This document shows, piece by piece, positions 12,795 through 23,719 of a stretch of DNA of 64,000 nucleotides. Location: NCBI GenBank assembly GCA_003427395.1, contig BFEA01000009.1, forward strand, positions 6,995,329 to 7,059,328. The letters are read 5' to 3'. This DNA is from Chara braunii (Eukaryota; Streptophyta; Charophyceae; Charales; Characeae). The notes below the pieces were generated by a model that saw only the letters and a list, made by a program, of their open reading frames with translations, was not told the origin of the DNA and made no database searches. The translations under genes were made by a program, and so were the position numbers. How positions within the stretch are numbered: position 1 is the stretch's first letter; every line of letters starts with the position of its first letter.

Positions 12795-13215
12795 TTACTT
12801 TGGCCACGTGGCAACAGGGCGGGTAGGGTTTGCTCATGTGGTTGTTCAGTGATTTGTCATGTGGAATTGGCGATTTAAACTTTTGCTACGTGTCTATAAA
12901 CATAGATATTGGCCACATGGCAGGGCAGGAGGTCCTGTGAGGATCGGCACCGGGGCTGCGTATGCGATTGATTTACGCTCTGCCACGTGGGTATTGCGAT
13001 TTGACTTTTTTTCAACTTTTTCCCACTTGAGCACACCTTCGATTAACCAGTTTGCTGGTGGGCAGATTTTTTTGCTATAAACATACGTTTCTACCACGTG
13101 GCAGGGCAGGGGGTGCAGTGGTGTTAGGCATCAGGACTGCTTATGCGACTGATTTGTGTCCTGCTACATGGGTATTTTGCTTTGAATTGTTTTGCAACAG
13201 TGCCTTCCCCACTTG
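12795..13215. repeat. Diverged tandem repeat with G-box cores
   Basis: Two units of about 180 bp (about 12,890 and 13,075) share a CCAC[GA]TGGCAGGGCAGG start and a CTGC[CT]AC[GA]TGGGTATT end. A related partial unit lies near 12,800. The CACGTG core occurs at three places. In plants CACGTG is the G-box bound by bZIP/bHLH factors. A regulatory role is only inference. Confidence 0.55.
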
Positions 13216-13708
13216 AGTGGTTTTGCTGCCAATTAGGATCGTGGGGGGCATGTTGGTGCGGGCAACCTTGATAAGAGATTGCAATAGTCAAATTGGTTGT
13301 CATTGGTTAGGGTTTGACTTGGTTTGATGGTCTTTACGTGCAGACTAGAATTTTCTTCCAACTACTGTGCTCCCCTTTGGTTTGTGTCTGTGTTAACTAC
13401 TGCTGCTTAGGGGAAGCTCGTCGTAATTACTAATGAACTACTAAACTTTCTTGCCCTGTTATCAATCTCTTTGCCGTATTGATATCTCCCCTACTCCTCA
13501 CCGTGTAGAAGATTGAAGTATGGATACTTGAGGAGTTCTGTAGGGCAGAGATTGATTCTGCACACAATGGGGTTAATCCTTCCTCACTGGGGAAGCAATC
13601 AATACCCCGCGACTATGCTACATTTGTGATATGCAGGGAAGCTGTCTCCAGGGGAGCAGTGGCTGAGGCTCTTCCAGCCCTAATGGGAAGAGGAGTGCGT
13701 ATAAGGGA

Positions 13709-14135
13709 GGGACCCCACTGGCTGGCGGTAGCTGGCCGCCAGCCTTTGGAAGAAATGTTTTGAGACCCCACTGCTGGCGGCAAACGCAAGCACTTTTGTT
13801 TCCACTCTGCCTGCCTCCGCTTTTATAGCACACCAACCAATCCCCGTGCCTCCTTTCCGCACGGGATGGGTGGTATGCACGCAAACATCTAGAGCCCGCC
13901 AGCATACCAGCCATCCCGTGCGGAAAGGAGGCACGGGGATTGGTTGGTGTGCTAAAAAGCGGAGGCAAACTTGCCCGAAAAGGCAAGTCTTCCTTATCGG
14001 GTAACAGACACCTTGGGAAGTGCCGAAAATTGCTGTGGCAGTGGGGTCCCATTTCGCTTGCCCATTCCCGTCGGCTACGATTTGTGCTGGCGGATGCTTT
14101 CCTGGCCGCCAGCTACCGCCAGCCAGTGGGGTCCC
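13709..14135. mobile_element. Foldback MITE-like element with nested inverted repeats
   Basis: The ends are inverted copies of about 34 bp that contain CCCCACTGGCTGGCGGTAGC (13,712 region; reverse complement at 14,100-14,133). Inside, arms of roughly 70 bp (about 13,806-13,880 and 13,898-13,972) are almost perfectly complementary across a short spacer. No transposase lies inside. A non-autonomous foldback DNA element is the simplest reading. Target-site duplications were not resolved. Confidence 0.75.
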
Positions 14136-14194
14136 CGCCTAAGTGTTGTAATCAATTTCATAATTGGAGCCTTGGGCACTGGGCCCTTTCGTTA

Positions 14195-14267
14195 AAAAAA
14201 AAAAAAAAAAAAAAAAAAAGAATGAGTATTATNNNNNNNNNNNNNNNCCCCCCCCCCCCCCCTCAGA
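14195..14267. other. Poly-A, N gap and poly-C junction
   Basis: A long A run, then 15 N (14,233-14,247), then a C run. This is probably an assembly join at homopolymers and should not be used for reading frames. Confidence 0.9.
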
Positions 14268-14292
14268 AACCGTTTCCAGGGCAGAGTCCCAC

Positions 14293-14402
14293 TACCTTCT
14301 TCACCAGAATACAACATATGGTCATTATTGCTGTATTAAGACAGAAATATTATACAGCTATAATGACTGTACGTTGTATATTCTGGAGAAGAAGGTAGCA
14401 GC
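14293..14402. mobile_element. Short foldback MITE, family M1, copy 1
   Basis: About 110 bp, nearly palindromic. The outer arms read CTACCTTCTTC-CCAGAATA and the inner arms GGTCATTATTGCTGTA against CAGCTATAATGACTGTAC. The element at 62,245-62,340 has the same inner ends, so this is a small family. Confidence 0.75.
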
Positions 14403-15179
14403 AGTACCAACGGGCCTGGCTCAGGGCCTTGCCACAAGGCACACGAAAAGAGAACGAAACGAGTGCATCTTTTCACCTATGGTGGCAAATACAATGGTTA
14501 CTGTTTATAGCAAACTGATGAACCTGGCCATTTTCAGGCGAAAGATACATTCATTTCGTTTTTCGTTTTGGCCGCAGGCCCTCAGTTGCTTGCTACACCT
14601 CTGAACTGCTGAAATGGAGACTCAAGTTGGAACCCATAACCTTCAGATGAAAAGAACAAGATCATTCCAAACGTCCTTGGGGACATCTGTTATGCAGCGA
14701 CAATATTGGCCATTAGAGCTGCAGTGACTGGCCATTCCTCGGGGCTAGTAGCACCGCCGATTTCCCCCATAGGCAATGCCTGCTCACCCCTCATCACCGT
14801 GATGAGGGACTGGTACAGCCTTACAGCCTTGCTCTTGCACCACTGCTGTGGTGCCAACCTGCCTCGTGGGCTACCGTAGGGAGAGATCCGGGTTGGTGGG
14901 TGTTCCCCCCTACTAAAAAAAAAAAAAAAAAAAAGGGTGGGTATTCCCCCGTACTATACATAGACTAGCGAGAGGATGAGATAGATCAGTACTGCGCAAG
15001 GATAGACTGGCAAGAAGATGAGATAGACGAGAGAAGAATATAGGCACGTGCTGGGAACCGGGCCCAGCGTCCCATATGGAAATTTACATAGAATTTTGAA
15101 AGTTTGAGATACCGGGGCCATTACCCGGCTTTGGCTAAGAAAAATTTGAGCTACTTAGGAAATTACTACGGCGAAATTC

Positions 15180-16270
15180 AGAAATAGGCAAAATTCAGAC
15201 AACGACTCAGAAACCCCCCATCAATCCTCTTTACCTCACTCCGGCAAGACTTACTGCAGCAGAGCCACCATCTCCGCTGCTGCTGTACCCTATTTCCATC
15301 CTACGAGCTAGCCCTCTCACTAGTAGGACGCTTCATATCCCACCATCTACTTCTCCCCACTCACCTCTTTTTTTGAGAAACAAAAACATATGCACAATTC
15401 AGAAAAAGACTCAGAACCCCCCAAACAATCCCCTGTACCCCACTCCGGCGAGACTTACTGCAGCAGAGCCACCATCTCCACTGCTGCTGTACCGTATTCC
15501 CATCCTACCAGCTAGCCCCCTCACTCGTAGGGCTCGTAAAATCCCACCATCTCCTTCTCCCACTCACCTCGATCTCTTTTTTTGAGATACCGGGGCCATT
15601 ACCCGGCGTCAGCTGAAAAAACGTCTGAGAATACTTGCAGTAATTCGGGAAGCATGGGAATAGACCGCAGAGGTCCTACAAATGCTCCAAAACCCTCGAA
15701 ACCCCTAACAAACCCTTCCAAAGTTCTCCAACAGTCTTACTCCCTGCCGAGCTCTTCCAGGCCTCACACCCCCACATCCTGCTGGGTTACAGGGCGACAC
15801 AACTCACCCCAGCTCCGACCAGCGTCGTCCCGGCAGCAACCCTTGGTTGTCCTGTGGAATGCCCACCCCAAAGCATCCCCAGATCTCTCTACCAGGCCTC
15901 ACACTCCTGCATCAGCAGGTTACAGGGCAACACCCCAGCACTGGCCAGTGTCGTTCTGGCATCGAACAGCCGCAGATCACTGAGTATAACAGCATCGAAG
16001 CCACCTAAGACGAGTTACTAGAAGTCCCCAGAGTCAAGAGAATTTAGAAAAGACTAGAGTACCAACTACTTCGAGTCTTAAATGCGTAGAAGCTTTCAGC
16101 CTGAAACCAAAATGCCCTAGTGTGATTGAGCCACCCGCCCTAAGCCTACCTCAACCCACATGCTCTCGATCCTGCTGGGTTACAGGGCGAAGCGACTCAC
16201 CCCGGCTCCGACCAACGTCATCTGGATACCAGCTTATCAACAGACACTGGAGTGCCTTCCACCCTCGGCA
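15180..16270. repeat. Dispersed repeat family A (cluster 2)
   Basis: Direct copies of the CTCCGGC-AGACTTACTGCAG module at about 15,238 and 15,443, and of the GGGTTACAGGGCGA module at about 15,784, 15,915 and 16,178. A flanking block GATACCGGGGCCATTACCCG occurs at about 15,108 and 15,586. Same families as 1,380-2,640. Confidence 0.8.
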
Positions 16271-16298
16271 ACTTTAAAAACAAAATAAAAACAAAAAA

Positions 16299-16350
16299 AT
16301 TGGAGGGATACAGAAAGAATTAGCATGGCCACTGCGCAAGGATGACACGA
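16299..16350 (+). pseudogene. U6 snRNA-derived fragment
   Basis: The stretch from ATTGGAGGGATACAG to GCGCAAGGATGACACG follows the central, most conserved part of U6 spliceosomal RNA (the segment from the ACAGAGA box through the AGC-containing catalytic core and GCGCAAGGAUGACACG). The ACAGAGA box is altered to ACAGAAAG, and the 5' stem and 3' domain are absent. After GACACG the sequence leaves U6 and becomes hairpin repeat H. This is a retroposed or chimeric pseudogene, not a functional U6 gene. Confidence 0.85.
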
Positions 16351-16470
16351 ATGTGGACGTGTTAATGAAGATGTGCGGTTGCTGCGGGATGTTCTGCACG
16401 CTCCACAAACACGCCCACATTCCGGCGTTGAGAAAACTCAACGCTGCTAGTGGGACGTGGCCCCGAGTTG
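16346..16470. repeat. Hairpin repeat family H, copy 2 (fused to U6)
   Basis: Arms CGAATGTGGACGTGTT and AACACGCCCACATTCCG pair almost perfectly. The loop carries GAAGATGTGCGG and TTCTGCACGCTCCACAAACA. The right side continues into CTCAACGCTGCTAGTGGGAC, the shared end of the MITEs near 61,275-61,447. The left end expected for that MITE is replaced by the U6 sequence. Confidence 0.7.
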
Positions 16471-16558
16471 TCTGTGGAGGATTCCCCTTTTGTGATAACA
16501 AAATGTGCCGAGTTGCTTGTGTTCTACTTTTTATTACTTTTATTTTTTTCTTCTGTGT

Positions 16559-16559
<1 letters not shown>

Positions 16560-16594
<35 letters not shown>

Positions 16595-17140
16595 TATAAA
16601 GCCCAGGTTCTTGTAGAGGTGGGATACTAGACCGATAACAGTTACCCACAGCACTCAGTCACTCGGTTGTCCAGCTGAATCCCTCTGAAGACCCCACCCA
16701 CCCTTCCTCTTATCATTTTGCCTTGGCGCACCCCCACCCCCCCTATCCTACCCTAGTGTTAACCACCCGGGACCATCACCCATTGCCATATTGGCAGGGT
16801 GACCTCAACGGTTGCAGGCACCCGGGCTAGGCAGAGAGACCTACCCCCTCTGTTCAACCCTGGTTAAAGCAGACGCCGTGCAAGCTCGATTGCACGGGGA
16901 CTTCGGGAGCTAGGCATGAACATGCTACTAGAGGTCTTCACGAGGGTGCACAGTGTTATGTTGTATTACTACTAATGTGTTTTTCTGATGGCAGAGAGTT
17001 GGGGATCCTCCGTTCCCTCGTATATCCCTGGAGCCCGTTCCGACCCCGCGGTAAGGTGCAGTATCTCCTGACACCCCCGACATCTCGTACTAAGGAACTG
17101 CTATGCCAGCCTCAACCCTACGCTACGTACTAGGAGGATA
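16560..17140 (-). repeat. SINE-like arm 1 (minus orientation)
   Basis: Starts with a long T run (16,561-16,589), so on the minus strand it ends in poly-A. It is an inverted copy of 18,385-18,950 over about 540 bases with moderate divergence. Its inner part is the first unit of the tandem array. Confidence 0.75.
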
Positions 17141-17995
17141 GCCAACCTTGAGTCATATGTGTATTGCAGTGTTCTATTGTGTTGATGGTAGAGAGCTGGG
17201 AATCCTTTGTTCCATCGTATATCCCTGGATCTCGTTTCGGCCCCGCGGTAAGGTGCAGTATCTCCTGACACCTACTAAGGAACTGCTATGCCAACCTCAA
17301 GCCCTAAGCTACGTACTAGGAGGATAGCCAACCCTAGGTCGTGAATCATGTACTGCATCATGGACTGTGTGTATTGACCCTTGGAGAGTCGTTGATAGTG
17401 ACGGTAGAGAGTTGGGGATCNTCTGTTCCATCGTATATCCCTGGAGCCCGTTCCGGCCCCGCGGTAAGGTGCAGTATCTCCTACAACCCCGACATCCCGT
17501 ACTAAGGAACTGCTATGCCAGCCTCAAGCCCTAAGCTACGTACTAGGAGGATAGCCAACCCTAAGTAGTGAATCATGGACTATGTGTATGGACTCTGAAG
17601 AATCGTTGATAGAGAGAGTTGGGGATCCTCTATTCCCTCGTATATCCCTAGAGCCCGTTCCGGCCCCGCGGTAAGGTGCAGTATCTCCTGACACCCCCGA
17701 CATCCCGTACTAAGGAACTGCTATGCCAGCCTCAACCCTTAAGCCACGTACTAGGAGGATACCCAACCCTAAGTTGTGGATCATGGACTGTATCTATTGA
17801 CCCTGGAGAACCCTGTGTTGTATGATAAATTGTGAGAGCTAGACAATCCGATGTTCCCTCGTATGTCCCTGGAGCCCCTTCCGGCCCCGCGGTAAAGTGC
17901 AGTATACACCCCCGACATCTCGTACTCAGGAACTGCGATGCCAGCCTCAATCCTTGACTACGTACTAGGAGGATGACCAGCCCTGAGTCATAATC
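16994..17995. repeat. Tandem array, ~200-bp unit x5
   Basis: Units begin near 16,994, 17,190, 17,404, 17,607 and 17,836 with AGAG-GTTGGGGATC-type sequence. They share GCGGTAAGGTGCAGTATCTC and CTACGTACTAGGAGGAT. Unit spacing is about 196-229 bases. One N lies at 17,421. A sixth copy is inverted at 18,385-18,540. Confidence 0.9.
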
Positions 17996-18310
17996 TGGTA
18001 TCGAACACAGGACCTCATGTGACTCGTGCAAATGACCTAACCTGTTGACATATACTGTGAAGTAGTTTGAAGTTGTGCTCTGATGGGCTCAAGTAAACCA
18101 TACTATACAAACCACCCAACAGTCGCGTGACCACCCATAGACCAAGAACATCAGGATACCCTACCATCACTCAATCCCAACATACAACAACCGTGAGCTA
18201 CCCCTTGGGTGTTGTGCAAGCAGTGTCTGTAATAGCTAACCCGCGTCATCCCAAGGGGGTGTTTGTCCAGCTGTGCGTCAATCTAACGCCATACCGGTGT
18301 CCATGCGCAA

Positions 18311-18390
18311 GGCTGAGGATTTGAACCCGCAACCTCATACCACAATGCGCATTTCCAACCGGTGCTCTAACCACTGAGCTTGTTGGCTAT
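18311..18390 (-). repeat. tRNA-like SINE head
   Basis: On the minus strand it reads AAGCTCAGTGGTTAGAGC (A-box-like) and, about 40 bases on, TTGCGGGTTCAAATCC (B-box-like). That spacing is typical of a tRNA gene. The T stem is broken beyond three pairs and no clean cloverleaf forms, so I call it a tRNA-derived pol III promoter of a SINE and not a working tRNA. It joins the inverted arm at about 18,385. Confidence 0.65.
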
Positions 18391-18950
18391 CCTCCTAATA
18401 CGTAGCGTAGGGTTGAGGCTGGCATAGCAATTCCTTAGTACGGGATGTCCGGGGTATCAGGAGATACTGCACCTTACCGCGGGGCCGGAACGAGCTCCAG
18501 GGATATACAAGGGAACGAAGGATCCCCAACTCTCTGCCATCAGAAAAAAACACAATAGTAGTAATACAACGTAACACTGTGCACCCTCATGAAGACCTGT
18601 AGTAGCATGTTCATGCCTAGCTCCTGAAGCCCCCGTGCAATCGGGCTTGCACGACGTTTGCTTCAACCAGAGCTGAGCAAGGGGGTAGGTCTCTCTGCCT
18701 AGCCCAGGTGCCTGCAACCGTTGTCTGGTCAGGTCACCCTGCCAATATGGCAATGGGCGATGGTCCCGGGTGGTTAACACTAGGGTAGGACGGGGGGGAT
18801 GGGGGTGTGCCAAGGCAAAATGATAAGAGGAAGGGTGGGTGGGGTCTTCAGAGGGATTCAGCAGGATAACCGAGTGACCGAGTGTTGTGGGTAACTGTCA
18901 TTGGTCTAGTATCCCACCTCTACAACAACTTGGGTTTTATTCTATTTGGA
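18385..18950 (+). repeat. SINE-like arm 2 (plus orientation)
   Basis: Inverted partner of 16,560-17,140. It begins with the reversed tandem unit and ends at CCTCTACAACAACTTGGGTT. The outer half is also related to 6,495-6,776. Confidence 0.75.
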
Positions 18951-19505
18951 AGAAGCCCATAGCTACCCATCGTTACGGTCATGATCGCTGTATGTTTTAT
19001 ACAATTCTTTTTTTTAATGGCATCACATGGTTTATTACGCAAAAAACATTGGGGAGGTCGGGGTCCTCACAATTCTACCCGGAATCATGACACAAGTTCG
19101 AAGCCCGACCAACCTGGCTACCCAAAGACATCTAACCACCAAAACAACAACCCAGACCAACCTGGGAAAGACAAACGAAAAATGAAAGGCCAAACCAACC
19201 TGGCCGAAAGCGAGCTCAGAACACACTGTGAATGAACATTAGAACACCGGCCCCGTTCAACCCTACAGCGGATCTCAGGGCCTATAGCTACCTCTATCAA
19301 GGCATTTATGAGCCACCGAGTGACCAAGTTGGTTCCGCCTTGAAATCTAAAGCCCTCGGCATGATCAGCTACTCTAACTAACAGTAATAGTAACCCAGAG
19401 CTACCCGCCAATTACATTAAGATCCCACAGTGCGATGCCTTAGGTGTCCGTGTCTAGTGATCGCCTTTTATTCTATGTTAATCTTTATCCTCTCTACTAC
19501 TGTTC

Positions 19506-20364
19506 CTAACCTGATTTGAGCCAAGGGGATAACACAAGTTTTCCAGTGAACGTTGAGAGTCTTGAGACTGCTGCCAGTCGATTCTTCTTAGCCCATGTGC
19601 GCAAGAACCACAACTTTGCTTTAGACCGTTCTGGGTCGGGTTTGGACAGGACTTTCCTCCTCCAATCCACTACTACCATATGCCTGATTGTGGCTTTCTT
19701 TGCAGCTTTTAGTGTTGCATCTGAAAGGTATCTTTTTTCAAACAGCACTGAGTTCCTCTTTTTCCATATCCACCCAATTGCCACCGCCTGAATTGTCACT
19801 GCTACATAGCCCCAACCTTTCCCGTTGGACAGTGAGGATAGTAGTTTGCCCACTTCTTCAGGACCACCCCGAGCTTTCCAGTGGTGGGCCCACCACCTCC
19901 AAATGCGGAAAGATAGGGGACAAGAGCCCCAGATGCAAGGAGTCTTCCGGTACTTGGTGGCATCTTACGCAACGTACATCCACCTCCATACTTCTGGTAA
20001 ACAGAGAGACGACGCCCAACGGGGCCGAGTGGGTTATAAGCCATAGCACCGATAAACACTTCTTGTTTGGTAGCCTCGTACAGATCTTTCACATTCCTTT
20101 GTAGTATTCCACTGAGAGTTCCGAACCCGTGCTAGCATGAGGGTGTGCCTCCTGTATTTTGACTGTTGAACTCCCTTGCAGTCTTGGTAGGGTCATTCCT
20201 AGTCCCGAGTTGTACTGGTGCAATTCCAGTTTGCCTCTCTTCTTTGGCCAACCATACAGTTCACGATTGATCTTCATGTAGCGAATCGGGGTGCCATTCA
20301 TGAACAACACAGGTTGAACTGCTCCCCCTACTGAAAACTGCATAACAACTCTCACTTCCTCCAT
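19506..20364 (-). pseudogene. LINE ORF2 C-terminal remnant (zf-RVT region)
   Basis: Read from 20,364 downwards, successive frames give the tail of a plant-type non-LTR ORF2. 'RCVRCHQVPEDSLHLG' (about 20,000) has the Cys pair of the zf-RVT zinc knuckle. The last frame (19,853-19,506) has 'IGWIWKKRNSVLFEKR', matching the usual post-knuckle 'W..RN..F' motif. At least two frame changes occur, and the reverse-transcriptase and endonuclease parts are absent. It may be a 5'-truncated insertion, as is common for LINEs. Confidence 0.65.
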
Positions 20365-20499
20365 CAGGTAAGGGTTGCCCGACTTGTGACGCCCAACCTC
20401 ACGCCCAGTGCAACTTCCTGATCGGAGTGGGATGGGGACCCAGAGGTGCGAAAAGGGTGTGTGCCAAGGATTCTAGGAAAGTGGGGGTGGAGTCCCAGG

Positions 20500-21165
20500 T
20501 CAGAACTGAGATCTCCTGTGGCAAGGTTTAGGGGCAGTTATGCAAGATGGTAGGCACAAGGCGCGTCTGGCTTTTACGTCGTGGAAAATGGAGTTACCAT
20601 CTTCGCTGGCTTCGTTGCGGATTCGAATTTGGTGGACCGGCGGGACGCTATGGTTGTCGCGCTGTCTGGACAGTTGCTGATGTCGCTCGTAGCAAGCATC
20701 GGAATCCGACAAGGCTGGCCTCAGACGGAGGCTGTGCGCGCGCCGCTCGACTTCGGTTTGGGTTCGTCGGATAAATTCCGAGGCTCGATACGAGCGGTCT
20801 CGCTGGCATTCCATGCACGACGTGCGGGGCCAATAGCGAGTTATGGAATTCCATGGTACTACTGTGAGCTGGTGATACAGAAGGAGACGATAAAATGGAC
20901 GAAAATCGGTATTGATAGCGACGAAACCCGAAGATATATAATATTGGGTATTACTGGTGTTGGGATAGTCCGGGATCCTAGGATTCCTGCCTATAGCCCA
21001 CTGAAAGTCCTCCTCATACAGTCGATCGTTTTTAGTTCGACGAGGATATTCAGGATATCTCAGGTTCTCTCGCCGTCTAAGTTGTTCCCTCTCCTAGTAT
21101 TCACGGTATTCCAGGTCCCTTAAGCTCTCACGATCGGTGACCCAGAAGGGCGCTTCTGTAGCCAT
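20500..21165 (-). pseudogene. Arg-rich gag-like reading frame with one internal TAG
   Basis: From an ATG at 21,163-21,165 a 222-codon frame runs to 20,500 with a single in-frame TAG at 21,094-21,096 (codon 24). The N-terminus reads 'MATEAPFWVTDRESLRDLEY', followed by 'EREQLRRRENL', then Arg/Tyr/Pro-rich sequence, 'RTQTEVERRAHSLRLRP' and an Arg/His-rich tail. The charge pattern suggests the N-terminal segment of a retroelement gag or similar nucleic-acid-binding protein. I do not recognise a domain. Overlapping + strand frames are less protein-like. Confidence 0.4.
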
Positions 21166-21830
21166 CTCCTATTTGGCGGATACACATTTCTTATGGTGAA
21201 GCAAGGCCGAGGTCAACTCATGCAGACACGCGCGTATGTCGCAACTCCACTTTTTGGATCGGTGTCATACATGAGCTCGCGCATGAGCGGGAATGGCTCG
21301 GACCTTGGCCTTCCGCATCGGCGGGTCCGTGGTGAGCGGTCTTGTTGGCGTATCGATCCTATCCCGCATGCATGCAACTACCCTTCTTTGCAAACATTAT
21401 CCAACCATTACACGCATATCCATGCCATTGGTAACGGAAGAAAGAAAAGGTAGCAACCGCTTCGGCGTCGAGGACCAACACATCACAACATTCTCGGGGT
21501 CACACAAGAATTTAAGGCTGGCAATCGAACAAAAACATGCACGATGAACATATCCAACCAGATCCGGAGTTATCGCGTAGCGCAGCTGGACACTAGAAAG
21601 TGATGAAATTTGGATTAAGCTAGCACCACTGAGCAAAACAAAATGGGAGACCCAAGAGACCACTTAAGAAGGGGTGGGAGAAGGGCGCAAGTTCATTCAA
21701 CAACACACAAGAAACGGAAGATCCACGACGATTCACTAGGACATCCGAAATTGTCGCAACAAAATTGGCCAATGTTGGAATCAAAAATTATATAGAAGGT
21801 TGGATTAAAGACACCATCCTATGCACATCT

Positions 21831-21831
<1 letters not shown>

Positions 21832-21894
<63 letters not shown>

Positions 21895-21929
21895 TCTTTT
21901 TATTTCACATACAACTCCATCCACCCATA

Positions 21930-22021
<92 letters not shown>
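21832..22021. repeat. Two long (CT)n tracts
   Basis: Nearly pure CT from about 21,834 to 21,897 and from about 21,933 to 22,021, separated by 35 bases of unique DNA. Ser/Leu frames over them are artefacts of the repeat. Confidence 0.97.
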
Positions 22022-22024
<3 letters not shown>

Positions 22025-23135
22025 CACCACTCCCGATGCGGGCAGTCCGTCGCCTCGCATCAACACAGAGTTGTCACCCCGCTTGGTCCGAATATGCAAG
22101 CCAAGTTCGCTCGTGCACTAGAGTCCGTCGCGGCCCATACGTCAACCCCACATACTCAGCACCAGCTCGTCGGATCGCCCAACTCTCTCGTCTACTCACC
22201 TTCCAAGCTTACTCGTTAGCCGATCCTCACTGACCGGTCTAACTTCCAAATTCATAGAGAGACAATTAATCGTGCTTCCGAAATTTATAACATGCATGCT
22301 TGCGCGAGAAAACCGGGATTATGGCTAAGTGAGAGGAGGGGGAAGAGAAGGAAATGCCTACGTTTGTATGGCCAGGCCGCGATGTGGGGGACGGAACCAC
22401 TCTCCACGTGTCGATTCAGTCATGCAACGTGGGGACCAATCAGAGCAGATAAAGGGATGTGCATACACATGCGGGGGTGAGGCGGGAAGGAAAAAACACG
22501 AAGGACATCAAGAACGGGAAGATTGTAGTTGCAACTGTGCCCACCAAAAATTACAATTACACGCAAGATTAAGGCGCATATCATAGCCCCGATCTTGCCA
22601 AGGCACGGTGCGCGTGAGCAGGATGCGTCGTGCAACCAGATTGTCAGGTACCTAAATTCCTAGTTTAAATCTTAATTGCAAAAAGAAATTGCGAAAGAAA
22701 AACAATTTCGAGAGCCCGCGGGGGCTCGACAATAGTTCAAAGATTCAAAAACGGTATTCGCTCGCAACGGTCGCGCCAAAATTCCCAGTGTCGACAGCAG
22801 AGCAAGAAAGAAGTTATGGCAACAGTTATTTCTTGCGCTCGCTAAGGCACGGTCGCCTAACTGTCTACGCGGGACCTTTCTCGGTACTGGCCCAAAAATC
22901 CAAAAGAAAAACGAACAAAAAGCAAGGGCGTCCATGCAACCCACCTGGCCGACCCATTCCTACGTACTTCACCCGACGAACCCATCCGAACCCTTGAAGC
23001 AGCTTCGCGCAGAAAGTCGCACGACGTTACAGAAATAGTTCGTCACAGACTCCCCTTCCTCCTTGAAGGTCAGTATGTTGCCCAGAAGCCCGTCATTGGT
23101 CTGTCTTTCCCAGACTTCCACTTTATCCTTTGTTT
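22022..23135. other. Unassigned intergenic DNA
   Basis: Mixed composition, no repeat family recognised, no frame with a known motif. T-rich runs begin at about 23,132. Confidence 0.4.
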
Positions 23136-23275
23136 TTTTTTTGTTTTTTTTTTTTGAAAAACGGGTCAGTGCCCAAAGCTGATATTACCAATAAGAAGAT
23201 TGAGGCCGGGGTCCTCAAAGTCTACCTGGAGTGATCGAACAAAACATGCTGAGAACTGGGCTCAGCTTCCCTCAT

Positions 23276-23325
23276 ATGATGATGATGACAATGATGATGA
23301 TGATGATGATGATGATGATGGTGAT
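23276..23325. repeat. (ATG)n microsatellite
   Basis: ATG/GAT triplets with a single CAA interruption. A second short GATGAT cluster lies at 23,358-23,388. Confidence 0.95.
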
Positions 23326-23579
23326 GAATTTATGTGTAAACTGTGAGATAATCATATTAATGATGATGATGCTAAAAATGATGATGATTAGACTATGTTA
23401 TATCAGCAATTTTGGTCTCCTAATCCTGTAACAACTCCTAACCCTCCCTATACCAGGACATTACATCTCAGAGACAATGCCATCCTAACCAACGTTGACC
23501 ATAGCTGACCTGTTCTCGCCACCTAGACTATCCCTGGACCCATAGGTTATCAAGGCAGCCCCCCCGGTTCGCCACTGGA

Positions 23580-23712
23580 TTGCCTTCCTCCCTCAGCAAA
23601 TCCCCAAATCTCTCTACAAGGCCTCACACTCCTCCCATTTGCAGGTTACAGGGCAACGCCCCAGCTCCGGCCAGCGTCGTTCAGGCATCGACAAACCAGG
23701 GGCACCGAACAA
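23580..23712. repeat. Dispersed repeat family A (single copy)
   Basis: Contains CCAAATCTCTCTACAAGGCC and GGTTACAGGGCAACGCCCCA, as in 1,800-1,930 and 15,880-15,960. It abuts the truncated 3' side of the LINE on its right. Confidence 0.75.
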
Positions 23713-23719
23713 AGCAACT

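Noticed and set aside
12082-12837. 217- and 155-codon overlapping frames
   Set aside because: Asn and Val runs from AAC repeats and C-rich flanks. Neither strand is favoured.
18311-18390. Functional tRNA gene on the minus strand
   Set aside because: A and B boxes are present, but the T stem holds only three pairs and no anticodon arm folds.
20581-21123. 180-codon + strand frame
   Set aside because: The opposite strand gives a longer frame with a better start and protein-like Arg-rich sequence. The + frame is probably its shadow.
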